From contig NZ_CP027667.1 in assembly GCF_003008575.1 (NCBI RefSeq), positions 3,062,001-3,126,000 of the forward strand: a stretch of 64,000 bases of DNA. The letters are read 5' to 3'. Of this stretch, positions 41,197 through 53,222 are shown one piece after another. The notes under the pieces are model-generated. The model was not told the origin of the DNA and searched no databases. It was given only the letters and a program-made list of their open reading frames with translations. The translations under genes and the position numbers were made by a program. Positions within the stretch are counted from its first letter, which is position 1; the number at the start of each line of letters is the position of its first letter. The DNA comes from Melaminivora suipulveris. GTDB taxonomy: Bacteria > Pseudomonadota > Gammaproteobacteria > Burkholderiales > Burkholderiaceae_C.

Positions 41197-44064
41197 TTAG
41201 CCCAGCCGCGCGAGCTGCTCGCGCAGGCGCGCCAGCGTCGTGCCGAAGTCGGCCACGCGTTTTTGCTCCTGCTCGATGACGGCCGGCGGGGCCTTGGCGA
41301 CGAAGGCCTGGTTGGCCAGTTTGCCGTTGGCCTTGGCGATCTCGCCCTCCAGGCGCGTGGCTTCCTTGCCCAGGCGCGCTTTTTCTGCCGCCACGTCGAT
41401 CTCGACGAACAGCGCCAGGCGCGCGTCGCCGACCACTGCCACCGGCGCGGCCTGCGCCGCCTCGCCCCAAGCGGCTTCGTCGTCGAAGACTTTGACCTCT
41501 GACAGCTTGGCCAGGTTTTGCAGTACCGGGGCGATCTCGCGCATGAAGGCCGCATCGCCCGCCACCAGCAGCGGCAGGCGCTGCGCGGGCGAAACCTGCA
41601 TCTCGCCGCGCAGCTGGCGGCAGGCGTCCACCACCTGTTTGATGCGCTCGACATGGGCGATTGCAGCTTCGTCGATCTTTGCCGGCTGCGCCCGCGGATA
41701 CGGCGCCACGGCCACCGACTCGCCTGCGATGCCGGCGACGGGCGCGACCTTCTGCCACAGCTCCTCGGTCACGAAGGGGATGATGGGATGCGCCAGGCGC
41801 AGGATGGCTTCGAGCACGCGAATCAGCGTGCGCCGCGTGGCGCGGGCTTGCGCCGCGTTGCCGGTCTGGATCTGCACCTTGGCGATCTCCAGATACCAGT
41901 CGCAGAACTCGTTCCAGACGAAGTCGTAGACGGCGTTGGCGACGTTGTCGAGGCGATATTCCGCAAAGCCCTTGGCAACCTCGGCCTCCACTTTTTGCAG
42001 CTGCGAGACGATCCAGCGGTCGGGCTGGCTGAAATTGAGGTAGGCCTCGGTGCAGCCCTGCGAGTTGTCCAGGCCGCAGTCATAACCCTCGCAGTTCATC
42101 AGCACGAAGCGGCTGGCGTTCCAGAGCTTGTTGCAGAAGTTGCGATAGCCCTCGCAGCGCTTGCTGTCGAAGTTGATGGAGCGGCCCAAGGACGCCAGCG
42201 CCGCGAAGGTGAAGCGCAGCGCGTCGGCGCCGTAGGCCGGAATGCCCTCGGGGAACTCCTTTTGCGTGTTCTTCTTCACCTGCGGCGCGGTCTCGGGTTT
42301 GCGCAGACCGGTGGTGCGTTTGTCCAGCAAAGGCTCCAGGGCGATGCCGTCGATCAGGTCCACCGGGTCCAGGACGTTGCCCTCGGACTTGCTCATCTTC
42401 TTGCCTTGCGCGTCGCGCACCAGGCCGTGGATGTACACGTGCCGGAAGGGCACGCGGCCGGTGAAGTGCGTGGTCATCATGATCATCCGGGCCACCCAAA
42501 AGAAGATGATGTCGTAGCCGGTCACGAGGACGGAGGAGGGCAGGTAGAGGTTGTAGTCGTCGGCCGCGTCATCGGTCTGATTGGGCCAGCCCATGGTCGA
42601 GAACGGCACCAGGGCGGATGAATACCAGGTGTCCAGCACGTCGGCGTCGCGCGTGAGTTTCGCGCCGGCGCCGGCCTGGGCTTGCGCCTCTGCCTCGCTC
42701 GCCGCCACATAGACGTTGCCGGCCTCGTCGTACCAAGCCGGAATCTGGTGCCCCCACCACAGCTGGCGCGAGATGCACCAGTCCTGGATGTTGTTCATCC
42801 ACTGGTTGTAGGTGTTGACCCAGTTCTCGGGCACGAACTGCACTTGGCCAGAGGCCACCGCGTCGATGGCCTTTTGCGCGATGGACTTGCCGGTGGCGTC
42901 GCCCTCGCCGACCTTGGACATCGCCACGAACCACTGGTCGGTCAGCATGGGCTCGATGATCTGCCCGGTGCGGGTGCATACCGGCACCATCAGCTTGTGC
43001 TTTTTCGTCTCCACCAGCAGGCCCTGCGCCTCCAGGTCGGCCACGATGGCCTTGCGGGCGGCGAAGCGGTCCAGGCCGCGGTACTTTTCGGGCGCGTTGT
43101 CGCTGATGGTGGCGGCCAGGGTCAGCACCACCTCTAGCGGCAAGCCGTGGCGCTGGCCCACGGCGTAGTCGTTGTTGTCGTGCGCAGGCGTGACCTTGAC
43201 CACGCCGGTGCCGAACTCGCGGTCCACGTAATCGTCGGCAATGACGGGGATCTGGCGGCCGACCAGCGGCAGCGTCACGGTCTGGCCGATCAGGTGCGCG
43301 TAGCGCTCGTCCTCGGGATGCACCATGACGGCCACGTCGCCCAGCATGGTCTCGGGCCGGGTGGTGGCCACGACCAGCTGGCCGGAACCATCGGACAGCG
43401 GATAGGCGATGTGCCACAGCGAGCCATCACGCTCCTCGTTTTCCACCTCCAGGTCGGAGACGGCGGACTGTAGCACCGGGTCCCAGTTGACCAGGCGCTT
43501 GCCGCGATAGATCAGGCCCTGCCGGTACAGGCGCACGAAGGTTTCGGTGACCACCTTGGACAGCTTGTCGTCCATGGTGAAGTACTCGCGGCTCCAGTCC
43601 ACGCTGTCGCCCATGCGGCGCATCTGCGTGGTGATGGTGTTGCCCGATTGCTCCTTCCACTCCCAGACCTTGGCGATGAAATCCGGGCGGCCCAGGTCGT
43701 GGCGGCTCTTGCCCTGGCCCTGCAATTGGCGCTCCACCACGATCTGCGTGGCGATGCCGGCGTGGTCCGTGCCCGGCACCCAGACCGTGTTGTGGCCCAG
43801 CATGCGGTGATACCGCGTCAGGCTGTCCATGATGGTCTGGTTGAAGGCGTGGCCCATGTGCAGCGTGCCCGTCACGTTGGGCGGCGGCAGCTGGATGGCG
43901 AACGACGACTCGGCGGCGTCGGCCTGGCCCGTGCCGCGCACTCCCGCGCGGCCGTAGCCGCGCCGCTCCCACTCCGGCCCCCAGTGCGCCTCCAGCGCGG
44001 CGGGCTCGAAGGACTTGGACAGGCTGGCAAGGCCGGGCTGCTGCGGGGTATGGGAGTCGCTCAT
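41197..44064 (-). CDS. valS: Valine-tRNA ligase
   Basis: Class I aminoacyl-tRNA synthetase of 955 residues. The HIGH signature is HMGH (residues 69-72) in [14 protein letters not shown], and KMSKS is at 556-560 in [11 protein letters not shown]. The editing (CP1) region and the C-terminal coiled coil ([19 protein letters not shown]) are typical of ValRS. The ATG at 44064 gives the family-like [10 protein letters not shown] lead. It is divergent from the TolC-like gene; galU follows on the same strand. Confidence 0.98.
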   Translation of the reverse strand: MSDSHTPQQPGLASLSKSFEPAALEAHWGPEWERRGYGRAGVRGTGQADAAESSFAIQLPPPNVTGTLHMGHAFNQTIMDSLTRYHRMLGHNTVWVPGTDHAGIATQIVVERQLQGQGKSRHDLGRPDFIAKVWEWKEQSGNTITTQMRRMGDSVDWSREYFTMDDKLSKVVTETFVRLYRQGLIYRGKRLVNWDPVLQSAVSDLEVENEERDGSLWHIAYPLSDGSGQLVVATTRPETMLGDVAVMVHPEDERYAHLIGQTVTLPLVGRQIPVIADDYVDREFGTGVVKVTPAHDNNDYAVGQRHGLPLEVVLTLAATISDNAPEKYRGLDRFAARKAIVADLEAQGLLVETKKHKLMVPVCTRTGQIIEPMLTDQWFVAMSKVGEGDATGKSIAQKAIDAVASGQVQFVPENWVNTYNQWMNNIQDWCISRQLWWGHQIPAWYDEAGNVYVAASEAEAQAQAGAGAKLTRDADVLDTWYSSALVPFSTMGWPNQTDDAADDYNLYLPSSVLVTGYDIIFFWVARMIMMTTHFTGRVPFRHVYIHGLVRDAQGKKMSKSEGNVLDPVDLIDGIALEPLLDKRTTGLRKPETAPQVKKNTQKEFPEGIPAYGADALRFTFAALASLGRSINFDSKRCEGYRNFCNKLWNASRFVLMNCEGYDCGLDNSQGCTEAYLNFSQPDRWIVSQLQKVEAEVAKGFAEYRLDNVANAVYDFVWNEFCDWYLEIAKVQIQTGNAAQARATRRTLIRVLEAILRLAHPIIPFVTEELWQKVAPVAGIAGESVAVAPYPRAQPAKIDEAAIAHVERIKQVVDACRQLRGEMQVSPAQRLPLLVAGDAAFMREIAPVLQNLAKLSEVKVFDDEAAWGEAAQAAPVAVVGDARLALFVEIDVAAEKARLGKEATRLEGEIAKANGKLANQAFVAKAPPAVIEQEQKRVADFGTTLARLREQLARLG

Positions 44065-44146
44065 GGGAATGCAAAACGGCATCCCGTGGGATGCCGCCTC
44101 AAGGCAGGGGTTGGTGGATGCGCCGGATTTTATGCGCTGCACTCAT

Positions 44147-44202
44147 GCTACTGGTTTAATAGCTGACTGCGCTTGATCCACGCCGACTGAAGCCCTGTTT
44201 TG
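44147..44202 (-). repeat. Dispersed intergenic repeat, copy G
   Basis: Minus-oriented copy between divergent valS and the TolC-like gene. Read on the minus strand it runs GCAAAACAGGGCTT, CAGTCGGCGTGGATCAAGCG, then CAGTCAGCTATTAAACCAGTAG. It is the only copy in the window that lies upstream of both neighbours rather than after a stop codon. Confidence 0.8.
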
Positions 44203-44278
44203 CTCATGCGGCAAGGGCTGACAGACGCACCGGGCGCTTTGGGCACAATGCGGCGCTGCCTCCTTCGCAACACCAGCC

Positions 44279-45733
44279 GTGTCCCTTTTGCCCCATCTTT
44301 CATCCCTGCGCCGATGCGCCGGCGCAGCCCTGCTGCTGGCCTGCGCCATGCCGAGCCAGGCGCAACTGGCGGCGGCCCTGTCCGCGTCTGCGCAAGGCAT
44401 CAGCTTCGCCCAGGCCCGCCAGTGGTTGCTGACCCGCTCCGACCGCCTGGGCGCTGCCGCCAGCGAAGTCGAAAGCGCACGCCTGCGCCGCCAGGCCGTG
44501 CAAGGCCTGGGCGGGCCGACGATCGCCGTCACCGGCATGGCCTACCACTACTCGGCCAACGCCGACCTCAGCCTGGACCCGGCGCGCCACGCGCTGGACA
44601 ACGTGCTGGGCCTGCTGCCGCCGCAGCTGGGCGGCGCCATCGGCGGGCGGCTGCCGCAGTTGCCCTCCAGCATCAACCTGCAGCGCGAGGAGACGCGCAC
44701 CTCGGCCAGCCTCTCGCTGCTGTGGCCGATCTACATGGGCGGCCTGGCCGATGCCGTGCGCGGCGAGCTCGACGCCATGGCCGACGAGGCGCAGGCCGAT
44801 GCCAACAGCGCGGGGGGCAGCCAGGACACGCTGCTGGTGCAGCGCTACTTCGGCGCGCAGCTCGCGGCGCGCGCCGCGCAGCTGCGCAGTCAGGCGCTGG
44901 CGGGCGTGCGCGAGCATGCCGACGCGGCCGACCGCATGCTGGCCGCGGGCGTGATCTCCGAGCTGGAGCGCCTGCAGGCGCGCGCCGCCCTGGCCGACGC
45001 CGAGCAGCAGGCGCGCAAGGCGGATGACGACGCGCGCCTGGCCACCACAGCGCTGGCGCGCACGCTCAAAATCCCCGCGCCACTCGCGCCCAGCAACCCC
45101 CTGTTCGTCGACAGCCGGCCGCTGGCGCCGCTGGATGATTTCATCGCCAGCGCCCATCAGCTCCATCCTGGCCTGGCCAAGGTGCAAGCCAAGCGCCGTC
45201 AGGCCGGCGCGCTGCACGATGCGCAAGAGGCGCTGCGCCGTCCGCAGGTGCTGGGCTTCGGCATGCGCGAGGTGGCGACGCACGGCAAGCCCAACTGGGT
45301 CGCCGGCATCGCCGTGCGCTACACCTTGTGGGACAGCATCGACCGCGACCTGCTGGCCGCCGCCACCCAGAAAAAGCTCGACCAGGCCAACCAGACCGAG
45401 CAGCAGGCGCTCTCGGACATTGCCCTGTTGGTCGAGAAAAACTGGCTGGCCGTCGAGCAGGCGCGCACGCAATACCTGGCGCAGCAGGCCCAGGAAGACC
45501 TGGCGCGCGAGCTGCTGCGCCTGCGCACCGCCGCGCTCAAGGAAGGCACGGGCACGCCGCTGGAGCTGATCGACGCGCGCCTGAACCTGGCCAAGGTGCA
45601 GACCGAGCGCGCCCAGACCGCCAACCAGTACGTCCAGGCATTGGCCACACTGCTGGAGGCCAGCGGCCAGGCGGGCGACTTCGAGCGCCACATGGCCCGC
45701 GCGGACATCCAGATCCCCACCCAGACACCATGA
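44279..45733 (+). CDS. TolC-family outer-membrane efflux protein
   Basis: Outer-membrane channel of 484 residues. A signal peptide (RRCAGAALLLACAMPSQA, start GTG 44279) is followed by two OEP repeats rich in long helices (residues about 40-240 and 260-460; for example QQALSDIALLVEKNWLAVEQA). No good ribosome site was seen, so the start is moderately certain. It overlaps the HlyD-like gene by 4 nt. It would form the exit duct for the exporter encoded by the next three genes. Confidence 0.88.
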   Translation: MSLLPHLSSLRRCAGAALLLACAMPSQAQLAAALSASAQGISFAQARQWLLTRSDRLGAAASEVESARLRRQAVQGLGGPTIAVTGMAYHYSANADLSLDPARHALDNVLGLLPPQLGGAIGGRLPQLPSSINLQREETRTSASLSLLWPIYMGGLADAVRGELDAMADEAQADANSAGGSQDTLLVQRYFGAQLAARAAQLRSQALAGVREHADAADRMLAAGVISELERLQARAALADAEQQARKADDDARLATTALARTLKIPAPLAPSNPLFVDSRPLAPLDDFIASAHQLHPGLAKVQAKRRQAGALHDAQEALRRPQVLGFGMREVATHGKPNWVAGIAVRYTLWDSIDRDLLAAATQKKLDQANQTEQQALSDIALLVEKNWLAVEQARTQYLAQQAQEDLARELLRLRTAALKEGTGTPLELIDARLNLAKVQTERAQTANQYVQALATLLEASGQAGDFERHMARADIQIPTQTP

Positions 45734-47010
45734 GCACCACGCCCCCTGCGCCTCCACCCGAGCAGCCGCCCCCATTACCTGACAGGCCGCCTGCTCCACG
45801 CGACGAGCAGACACCTGCACAACCGGCCGCGCCCACCATCTCGCCCGCAGCGCACGACAGTCCGCCTGCCTCCCACGACGCGCAGGCACCCGCGCAGCCG
45901 GAGGCGCCCACCACCCCGCCGTCCCGTGCCAGCGCACCCGCGCCGCGCCCTGCCGCGCCGCAGCCACGCGTCGCTGCCGGCGCTCGCGTGGTCGCTGCGT
46001 CGCCCGTCGAGCCCGCCGCCGCAGCGCCGCGCACGCGCCTGCCGTGGATGCTGCTGCTCGTCGGCGCCGCCCTTCTGGCCTTCGTCATCTGGGGCTTCTG
46101 GCGCGCCGCGCAGCCGCCCGTGCCGTACTTCCAGGGCCAGATGGAAGCGCGCGAGACCGACGTGGCCGGCAAGGTCCCGGCGCGCATCGCCCAGGTACAC
46201 GTCAAGGAAGGCCAGCAGATCGAGGCCGGCGCGCTGCTGGTCGAGCTGGACAGCCCCGAGGTGCGCGCCAAGCTGGCCCAGGCCGAGGCCGCGCGCGATG
46301 CCGCCCAGGCCCAGGCCGACAAAGCCGCACGCGGCGCCCGGCCCGAGGAAGTGCAGATGGCGCGCCTGGCCTGGCAGCGCGCGCAGGCTGCCGCCGATCT
46401 GGCCGAGACCTCGTGGAAGCGCGTGCAAAGCCTGTACGCGCAGGGCCTGGTATCGGCGCAAAAACGCGACGAGGCACAGACCAACGCCCGCGCCGCCACT
46501 GCTCAGGCGCAGGCGGCGCGCGCGCAGTACGACCTGGCCGCCAGCGGTGCGCGCACCGAGGACCGCTCTGCCGCCGACGCGCAGACGCGCCGCGCCGCCG
46601 GCGCCATCGCTGAAGTGCAGGCCGCGCAGGCCGAGACGCAACTGCGCAGCCCCGTGAGCGGCGAAGTCGCCAAGGTGCTGGCGCGCGTGGGCGAACTCTC
46701 GCCGCAGGGCGTGGCCGTGGTGACGGTGGTCGATCTGCAGGACCAGTGGCTGGTGCTCAATGTGCGCGAGGACGACCTGCCGCGCTTTGCCATGGGCCAG
46801 CGCTTTACTGGCCGGCTGCCGGCGCTGGCAGGTCGCACGGCAGAGTTCGAAGTGTTCTATCAGGCCGTGCTGCCCGACTTCGCCACCTGGCGCGCCACGC
46901 GCGGCAGCCAGGGCTTTGATGCGCGCACCTTCGAAGTGCATGCGCGCCCGGTAGCGCCCATCGAAGGCGCGCGGCCGGGGATGAGCGTCGTCGTCGAGGG
47001 CGCGGTGTGA
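45730..47010 (+). CDS. HlyD-family membrane fusion protein with Pro-rich N-terminal tail
   Basis: Periplasmic adaptor of 426 residues. It begins with about 100 residues that are Pro/Ala-rich and hydrophilic (PPAPPPEQPPPLPDRPPA), longer than the short N-terminal lead of most family members, then has one membrane helix (LPWMLLLVGAALLAFVIWGFW), the lipoyl/biotin half-motif DVAGKVPARIAQVHVKEGQQ, coiled-coil arms and a second half-motif (SPVSGEVAKVLARVGELSP). It overlaps the TolC-like gene and the following permease by 4 nt (GTGA). Confidence 0.88.
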   Translation: MSTTPPAPPPEQPPPLPDRPPAPRDEQTPAQPAAPTISPAAHDSPPASHDAQAPAQPEAPTTPPSRASAPAPRPAAPQPRVAAGARVVAASPVEPAAAAPRTRLPWMLLLVGAALLAFVIWGFWRAAQPPVPYFQGQMEARETDVAGKVPARIAQVHVKEGQQIEAGALLVELDSPEVRAKLAQAEAARDAAQAQADKAARGARPEEVQMARLAWQRAQAAADLAETSWKRVQSLYAQGLVSAQKRDEAQTNARAATAQAQAARAQYDLAASGARTEDRSAADAQTRRAAGAIAEVQAAQAETQLRSPVSGEVAKVLARVGELSPQGVAVVTVVDLQDQWLVLNVREDDLPRFAMGQRFTGRLPALAGRTAEFEVFYQAVLPDFATWRATRGSQGFDARTFEVHARPVAPIEGARPGMSVVVEGAV

Positions 47011-48209
47011 CGCCTCTGCGCGCCAGCGCGCTGCGCGAGTGGCGCCTGCTGCGCACGCGTGGGCGCGACGCGGCCATGCTGAGCTGGGTGCCGCTGCTCA
47101 CCGTGGCGCTGCTGTGCTGGATCTTCTCCGCTGGCCAGCCCTACGGCCTGCCGATCGCCGTGTGGGCCGAGGATTCGTCCAGCCTGGCGCGCCAGCTGGT
47201 GCGCATGCTGGACGCGACACCGGGCCTGTCGGTGCGCGCGCAACTGCTCAGCCGCGCCGAGGCGCAGCAGGCCCTGCAGCGCATGGACGTCTATGGCGTG
47301 GTGCATATCCCGCCGCACTTCGCCCGCGACGTGCAGCGCGGCGGCGCGGCCAGCGTGACGCTGCTGCACAACGCGCAGCTGTCGACCGCCTCCAGCCTGG
47401 TGCAGCGCGATGTGCGCCAGGTCGTCGGGACGCTGTCCGCCGGCGTCGAGATGCAAGCCATGGCCAAGCGCGGCACGCCCGCGCAGGCGCTGCAGGTGCG
47501 GCTGGAGCCGATCCGCACGCAGCTGGTGGCGCTGTTCAACGTTTCCACCAACTATGAGCAGTTCCTGGCCGCGACGCTGCTGCCGGCGCTGCTGCACATC
47601 CTGGCCATGACGGCAGGCGCCTGGTCGGTCGGGCGCGAGTTGCGCGACGGCACGCTGGGGCAGTGGCTGGGCGCTCCTGCAGGGGAAGCGCAGGCGCCGG
47701 CACGCCCATCGGCGGCGCAGGTGCTGGCCGCGCTGCTGGGCAAGCTGGCGCTGCCCCTGGTGTCGCTGTGGCTGTGCGGCATGGCCGGGCTGGTCTACCT
47801 GTCGCAGTTGCGCGGCTGGGCGGTGGCCGGCTCACTGGCCTGGATCGCGCTGGGGCTGCTGCTCCTGATCGCGGTGAGCCTGGCGGCCGGCGCGCTGCTG
47901 GCGGCGGGCACGCTGTCGCTGCGCCAGGCCATGTCGGGCGCGGGGCTGCTGTCGGCGCCGGCGTTCGCCTTCAGCGGCGTGGGCTTTCCCCTGCTGGCAA
48001 TGAGCGGCAGCGCGCGCACCTGGGCCGAAGCCATGCCCTACACGCACTACGCGCGACTGCAGATCGAGCAGTGGCAGATGGGCGCGCCCCCCGCGCAATC
48101 GCTGCCGGTGATCGCCGTGCTGCTGCTGGCCACTTTGGTGCTGCTGGCGCTGGCCACGGCGGCGCTGCTGCGCGCCTGGGCGCGGCCGCAGGATTGGGGG
48201 AAGCGTTAG
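47007..48209 (+). CDS. ABC-2 type permease (first of two)
   Basis: Inner-membrane protein of 400 residues with the ABC2_membrane_3 architecture: one N-terminal helix (AAMLSWVPLLTVALLCWIFS), a large periplasmic domain (residues about 45-170) and five C-terminal helices. It resembles YhhJ/YbhS/YbhR-type permeases and DrrB relatives. The start is a GTG overlapping the HlyD-like stop. A second related permease gene follows directly (gap 0). No ATPase gene is adjacent. Confidence 0.85.
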   Translation: MTPLRASALREWRLLRTRGRDAAMLSWVPLLTVALLCWIFSAGQPYGLPIAVWAEDSSSLARQLVRMLDATPGLSVRAQLLSRAEAQQALQRMDVYGVVHIPPHFARDVQRGGAASVTLLHNAQLSTASSLVQRDVRQVVGTLSAGVEMQAMAKRGTPAQALQVRLEPIRTQLVALFNVSTNYEQFLAATLLPALLHILAMTAGAWSVGRELRDGTLGQWLGAPAGEAQAPARPSAAQVLAALLGKLALPLVSLWLCGMAGLVYLSQLRGWAVAGSLAWIALGLLLLIAVSLAAGALLAAGTLSLRQAMSGAGLLSAPAFAFSGVGFPLLAMSGSARTWAEAMPYTHYARLQIEQWQMGAPPAQSLPVIAVLLLATLVLLALATAALLRAWARPQDWGKR

Positions 48210-49391
48210 ATGCGCGGAAGTCCACCGCGGGACGCGCGGCCGTCGTTCGGCCGGCTGTGGCTGGCCAGCGTGGCGGCCATGCTGCGCGACAAGGGTGTAG
48301 CCCTGCTGCTGCTGGGCGCGCCGGTGCTCTACGGCTTCTTTTATCCCTGGTTCTACGCGCCTGAAGTGGTGCAGCGCGTGCCGGTGGCGCTGGTGGTGCA
48401 GGACGCGTCCAATCTGTCGCGCCAGATGCTGCGCTTCGCCCAGGCCAGCCCGCGCATCGAGCCGGTACTCAACACGCCCGACGAGGGGCAGGCGCGCGAT
48501 GCGCTGCTGCGCGGCCAGGTGCAGGGCTACGCGCTGATCCGCCCTGGGCTGAAGCGCGACGTGCTGCACGCCGCCAGCGCCGTGGTGCCGGTGTACGCCA
48601 ACGGCGCCTACCCGTTGGCCGCCAAGCAGGTGCAATACGGCTTCGCCGAGGCTTTCGGCACGGTGTCGGCGGGCGTCGAGCTCAAGCGCCTGCAGGCCGG
48701 CGGGCAGAGCGCCGTGCAGGCGGCGGCCAGCCGCTCGCCGGTCAATCTGCAATCCGTGGCGCTGTTCAACCCGACGGAGGGATACGGCAGCTTCGTCGTC
48801 GCCGCCGTGGCCATATTGATCCTGCAGCAGACGCTCTTGATGGGCAGCGCGATGCTGGTGGGCACCTGGCGCGAGGAAGGGTTGGAGCGCCCCGGCACAC
48901 GGCAATGGCTGGCGCGGCTGCTGGCGCTGTGCCTGCCGGGCTGGCTGGCGGGCCTCTTTTACTTTGGCTGGATCTTCGTCTGGCAGGACTACCCGCGCGG
49001 CGGCAACCCACTGGGCGCGCTGGCACTGCTGGCGGTGTTCACGCCGGCTGTGGCCGGCATCGGCTGCCTGGTCGGCTGGTGGCTGGCCGAGCGCGAGCGG
49101 GCGCTGCAGGTGCTCATGTTCACCTCCGTGCCGCTGGCCTTCCTGGGCGGGTTCACCTGGCCGGTGGAGGCGCTGCCCGAGCCGCTGGCCTGGCTGCGCT
49201 GGCTGTCGCCCAGCACGGCGGGCATTGCCGCCTCGCTGCGGCTCAATCAGGCCGGCGCGCCGATCGATGCCGTGCTGGCGCAGCTGGCGTGGCTGGCCGC
49301 GCTGGTGCTGCTCAGCTGGGGCACGCTGCTGTGGCTGGGGCGCTCCCCGAGAGAGGGGAATTCAAGCCAAATAGGCCGTCAGTCGGCGTGA
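48210..49391 (+). CDS. ABC-2 type permease (second of two)
   Basis: Inner-membrane protein of 393 residues, paralogous in layout to the preceding permease: N-terminal helix, periplasmic domain (VPVALVVQDASNLSRQM region), C-terminal helices and GGFTWPVEALPEPLAWL. Its start follows the previous stop immediately. Its last nine residues (SSQIGRQSA) and stop codon are encoded by repeat copy H, so the natural C-terminus has been replaced or extended by the repeat. It completes a TolC-HlyD-permease-permease exporter. Confidence 0.85.
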   Translation: MRGSPPRDARPSFGRLWLASVAAMLRDKGVALLLLGAPVLYGFFYPWFYAPEVVQRVPVALVVQDASNLSRQMLRFAQASPRIEPVLNTPDEGQARDALLRGQVQGYALIRPGLKRDVLHAASAVVPVYANGAYPLAAKQVQYGFAEAFGTVSAGVELKRLQAGGQSAVQAAASRSPVNLQSVALFNPTEGYGSFVVAAVAILILQQTLLMGSAMLVGTWREEGLERPGTRQWLARLLALCLPGWLAGLFYFGWIFVWQDYPRGGNPLGALALLAVFTPAVAGIGCLVGWWLAERERALQVLMFTSVPLAFLGGFTWPVEALPEPLAWLRWLSPSTAGIAASLRLNQAGAPIDAVLAQLAWLAALVLLSWGTLLWLGRSPREGNSSQIGRQSA

Positions 49392-49427
49392 GATAAGCGT
49401 GTATAGCTATCATTAAAATAGCTATCA
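49361..49427 (+). repeat. Dispersed intergenic repeat, copy H (overlaps coding 3' end)
   Basis: A full-length copy between the convergent second permease and ppsR: TTCAAGCCAAATAGGCC, GTCAGTCGGCGTG, AGATAAGCGTGTATAGC and the A/T-rich inverted repeat ATAGCTAT / ATAGCTAT around CATTAAA. The first 31 nt encode the C-terminus and stop of the permease. Confidence 0.88.
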
Positions 49428-49436
49428 GCGTATTTT

Positions 49437-50267
49437 TCAGTACGCCAGCCGCTCCGGCTTGACCTCCTGCAGGATGGTCGTGGCAATCTCTTCGATGCTC
49501 TTGGTGGTCGACGACAGCCAGCGGATGCCCGAGCGGCGCATCATGGCCTCGGCCTCGCTGATCTCGTAGCGGCAGTTGGCCAGGTCGGCGTATTTGGACC
49601 CTGGCCGGCGCTCGTTGCGGATCTCAGCCAGGCGCGCCGGGTCGATGGTCAGGCCGAAAATCTTCTTCCTGTGCGGCGCCAGGGCGGGGGGCAGCTGGCG
49701 CCGCTCGAAGTCTTCCGGAATCAACGGGTAGTTGGCCACCTTCAGGCCGTGCTGCATGGCAAGGTACAGGCTGGTCGGCGTCTTGCCGCTGCGCGACACG
49801 CCCACCAGGATCACGTCGGCGCCGTCCAGGTCGCGGTGGCTCTGGCCGTCATCATGGTCCAGGCTGAAATTGATGGCCTCGATGCGGTCGCTGTACTCCT
49901 TGGACATGCTGATGTCCGAGAACCGGCCCACGCGGTGGTGCGATTTCACGCCCAGCTCGGCCTCCAGCGGGCGGATGAAGGTGCCGAACATGTCCAGCAG
50001 CATGCCGCGGCAGCCCTGCTCGATGATGGCCAGCACGCTGGGGTTGACCAGCGTGGTGAAGACGATGGGCTTGGTGCCCTCCAGCTCGGCCGTGTGGTTG
50101 ACCTGGCGCACCACCTGGTGCGCCTTGTCCTCGGTGTCGGTAAAAGGCAGGCGCACGTGGCGTGGCCGGATGTCGAACTGCGCCAGGATGGCGTTGCCAA
50201 AGGTCTCGGCGGTGATGCCGGTGCCGTCGGAGATGTAGAACACGGTGCGCGTGTGGGGAGGCAGCAT
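49437..50267 (-). CDS. ppsR: PEP synthase regulatory protein (PSRP; pyruvate, water dikinase regulator)
   Basis: Bifunctional kinase/phosphorylase of 276 residues that phosphorylates and dephosphorylates PEP synthase (PpsA) in response to ADP and phosphate. The P-loop-like motif [11 protein letters not shown] is present, with the family motifs [17 protein letters not shown] and [19 protein letters not shown]. It is divergent from its target gene ppsA, a strong context. The start at 50267 gives the usual short lead before [11 protein letters not shown]. Confidence 0.95.
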   Translation of the reverse strand: MLPPHTRTVFYISDGTGITAETFGNAILAQFDIRPRHVRLPFTDTEDKAHQVVRQVNHTAELEGTKPIVFTTLVNPSVLAIIEQGCRGMLLDMFGTFIRPLEAELGVKSHHRVGRFSDISMSKEYSDRIEAINFSLDHDDGQSHRDLDGADVILVGVSRSGKTPTSLYLAMQHGLKVANYPLIPEDFERRQLPPALAPHRKKIFGLTIDPARLAEIRNERRPGSKYADLANCRYEISEAEAMMRRSGIRWLSSTTKSIEEIATTILQEVKPERLAY

Positions 50268-50488
50268 GGGGCAGAGTGGGGGCGTTTGAGATGAGGCGCA
50301 GGGGCGGCGGCCTGGAAGGCTCGCCCCTACAATGGCGCGCATTATTCCCAACTCCCACCCATGCACCGCGCCGGCCTACAACCACAACACACAAGCCGTG
50401 GCCGCTGCATAGGTACCCGCCTGCCGATTCTTCACTCCCGCTCCACTCCGGCAGGCGCGCAACCGGTTTCAACTTACGGAGCTTTCCC

Positions 50489-52882
<2,394 letters not shown>

Positions 52883-52907
52883 GCCCACGCCGCGCCCGCG
52901 CTGCCCC

Positions 52908-53222
52908 ATGCCGCCCCACAGCACTCTGAGCATGGAGCCCGAGCATGGCGAGGCGCTGTTCGCGCCCGACCTGCACGACGTGCGCCACCTGTGGCTCAAG
53001 GGGGTGCTGCTGGCGGCGTGGGCGCTGGTGTCTTTCGTTGCCAGCTACTTTGCGCGCGAACTGCAGTTTGGCGCGGCCGGCTGGTCGCCGGGCTACTGGC
53101 TGGCCTCGCAGGGCGCGGTACTGATCTTCATCGCCATCGTCTGGATCTATTGCCTGGCGATGAACCGCTTCGAGCGCGAGGACGCCGCCGCGCAGCCCCA
53201 CGGCGCGCCGCCCGATGCCTGA
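52908..53222 (+). CDS. DUF4212 small membrane subunit of a sodium:solute symporter
   Basis: Protein of 104 residues with two membrane helices (WLKGVLLAAWALVSFVASYF and YWLASQGAVLIFIAIVWIYC). The layout, a short two-helix protein just ahead of a sodium:solute symporter with an 8-nt overlap, is typical of DUF4212 partners. A second ATG at 52932 is possible. It probably forms a complex with the symporter. Confidence 0.85.
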   Translation: MPPHSTLSMEPEHGEALFAPDLHDVRHLWLKGVLLAAWALVSFVASYFARELQFGAAGWSPGYWLASQGAVLIFIAIVWIYCLAMNRFEREDAAAQPHGAPPDA

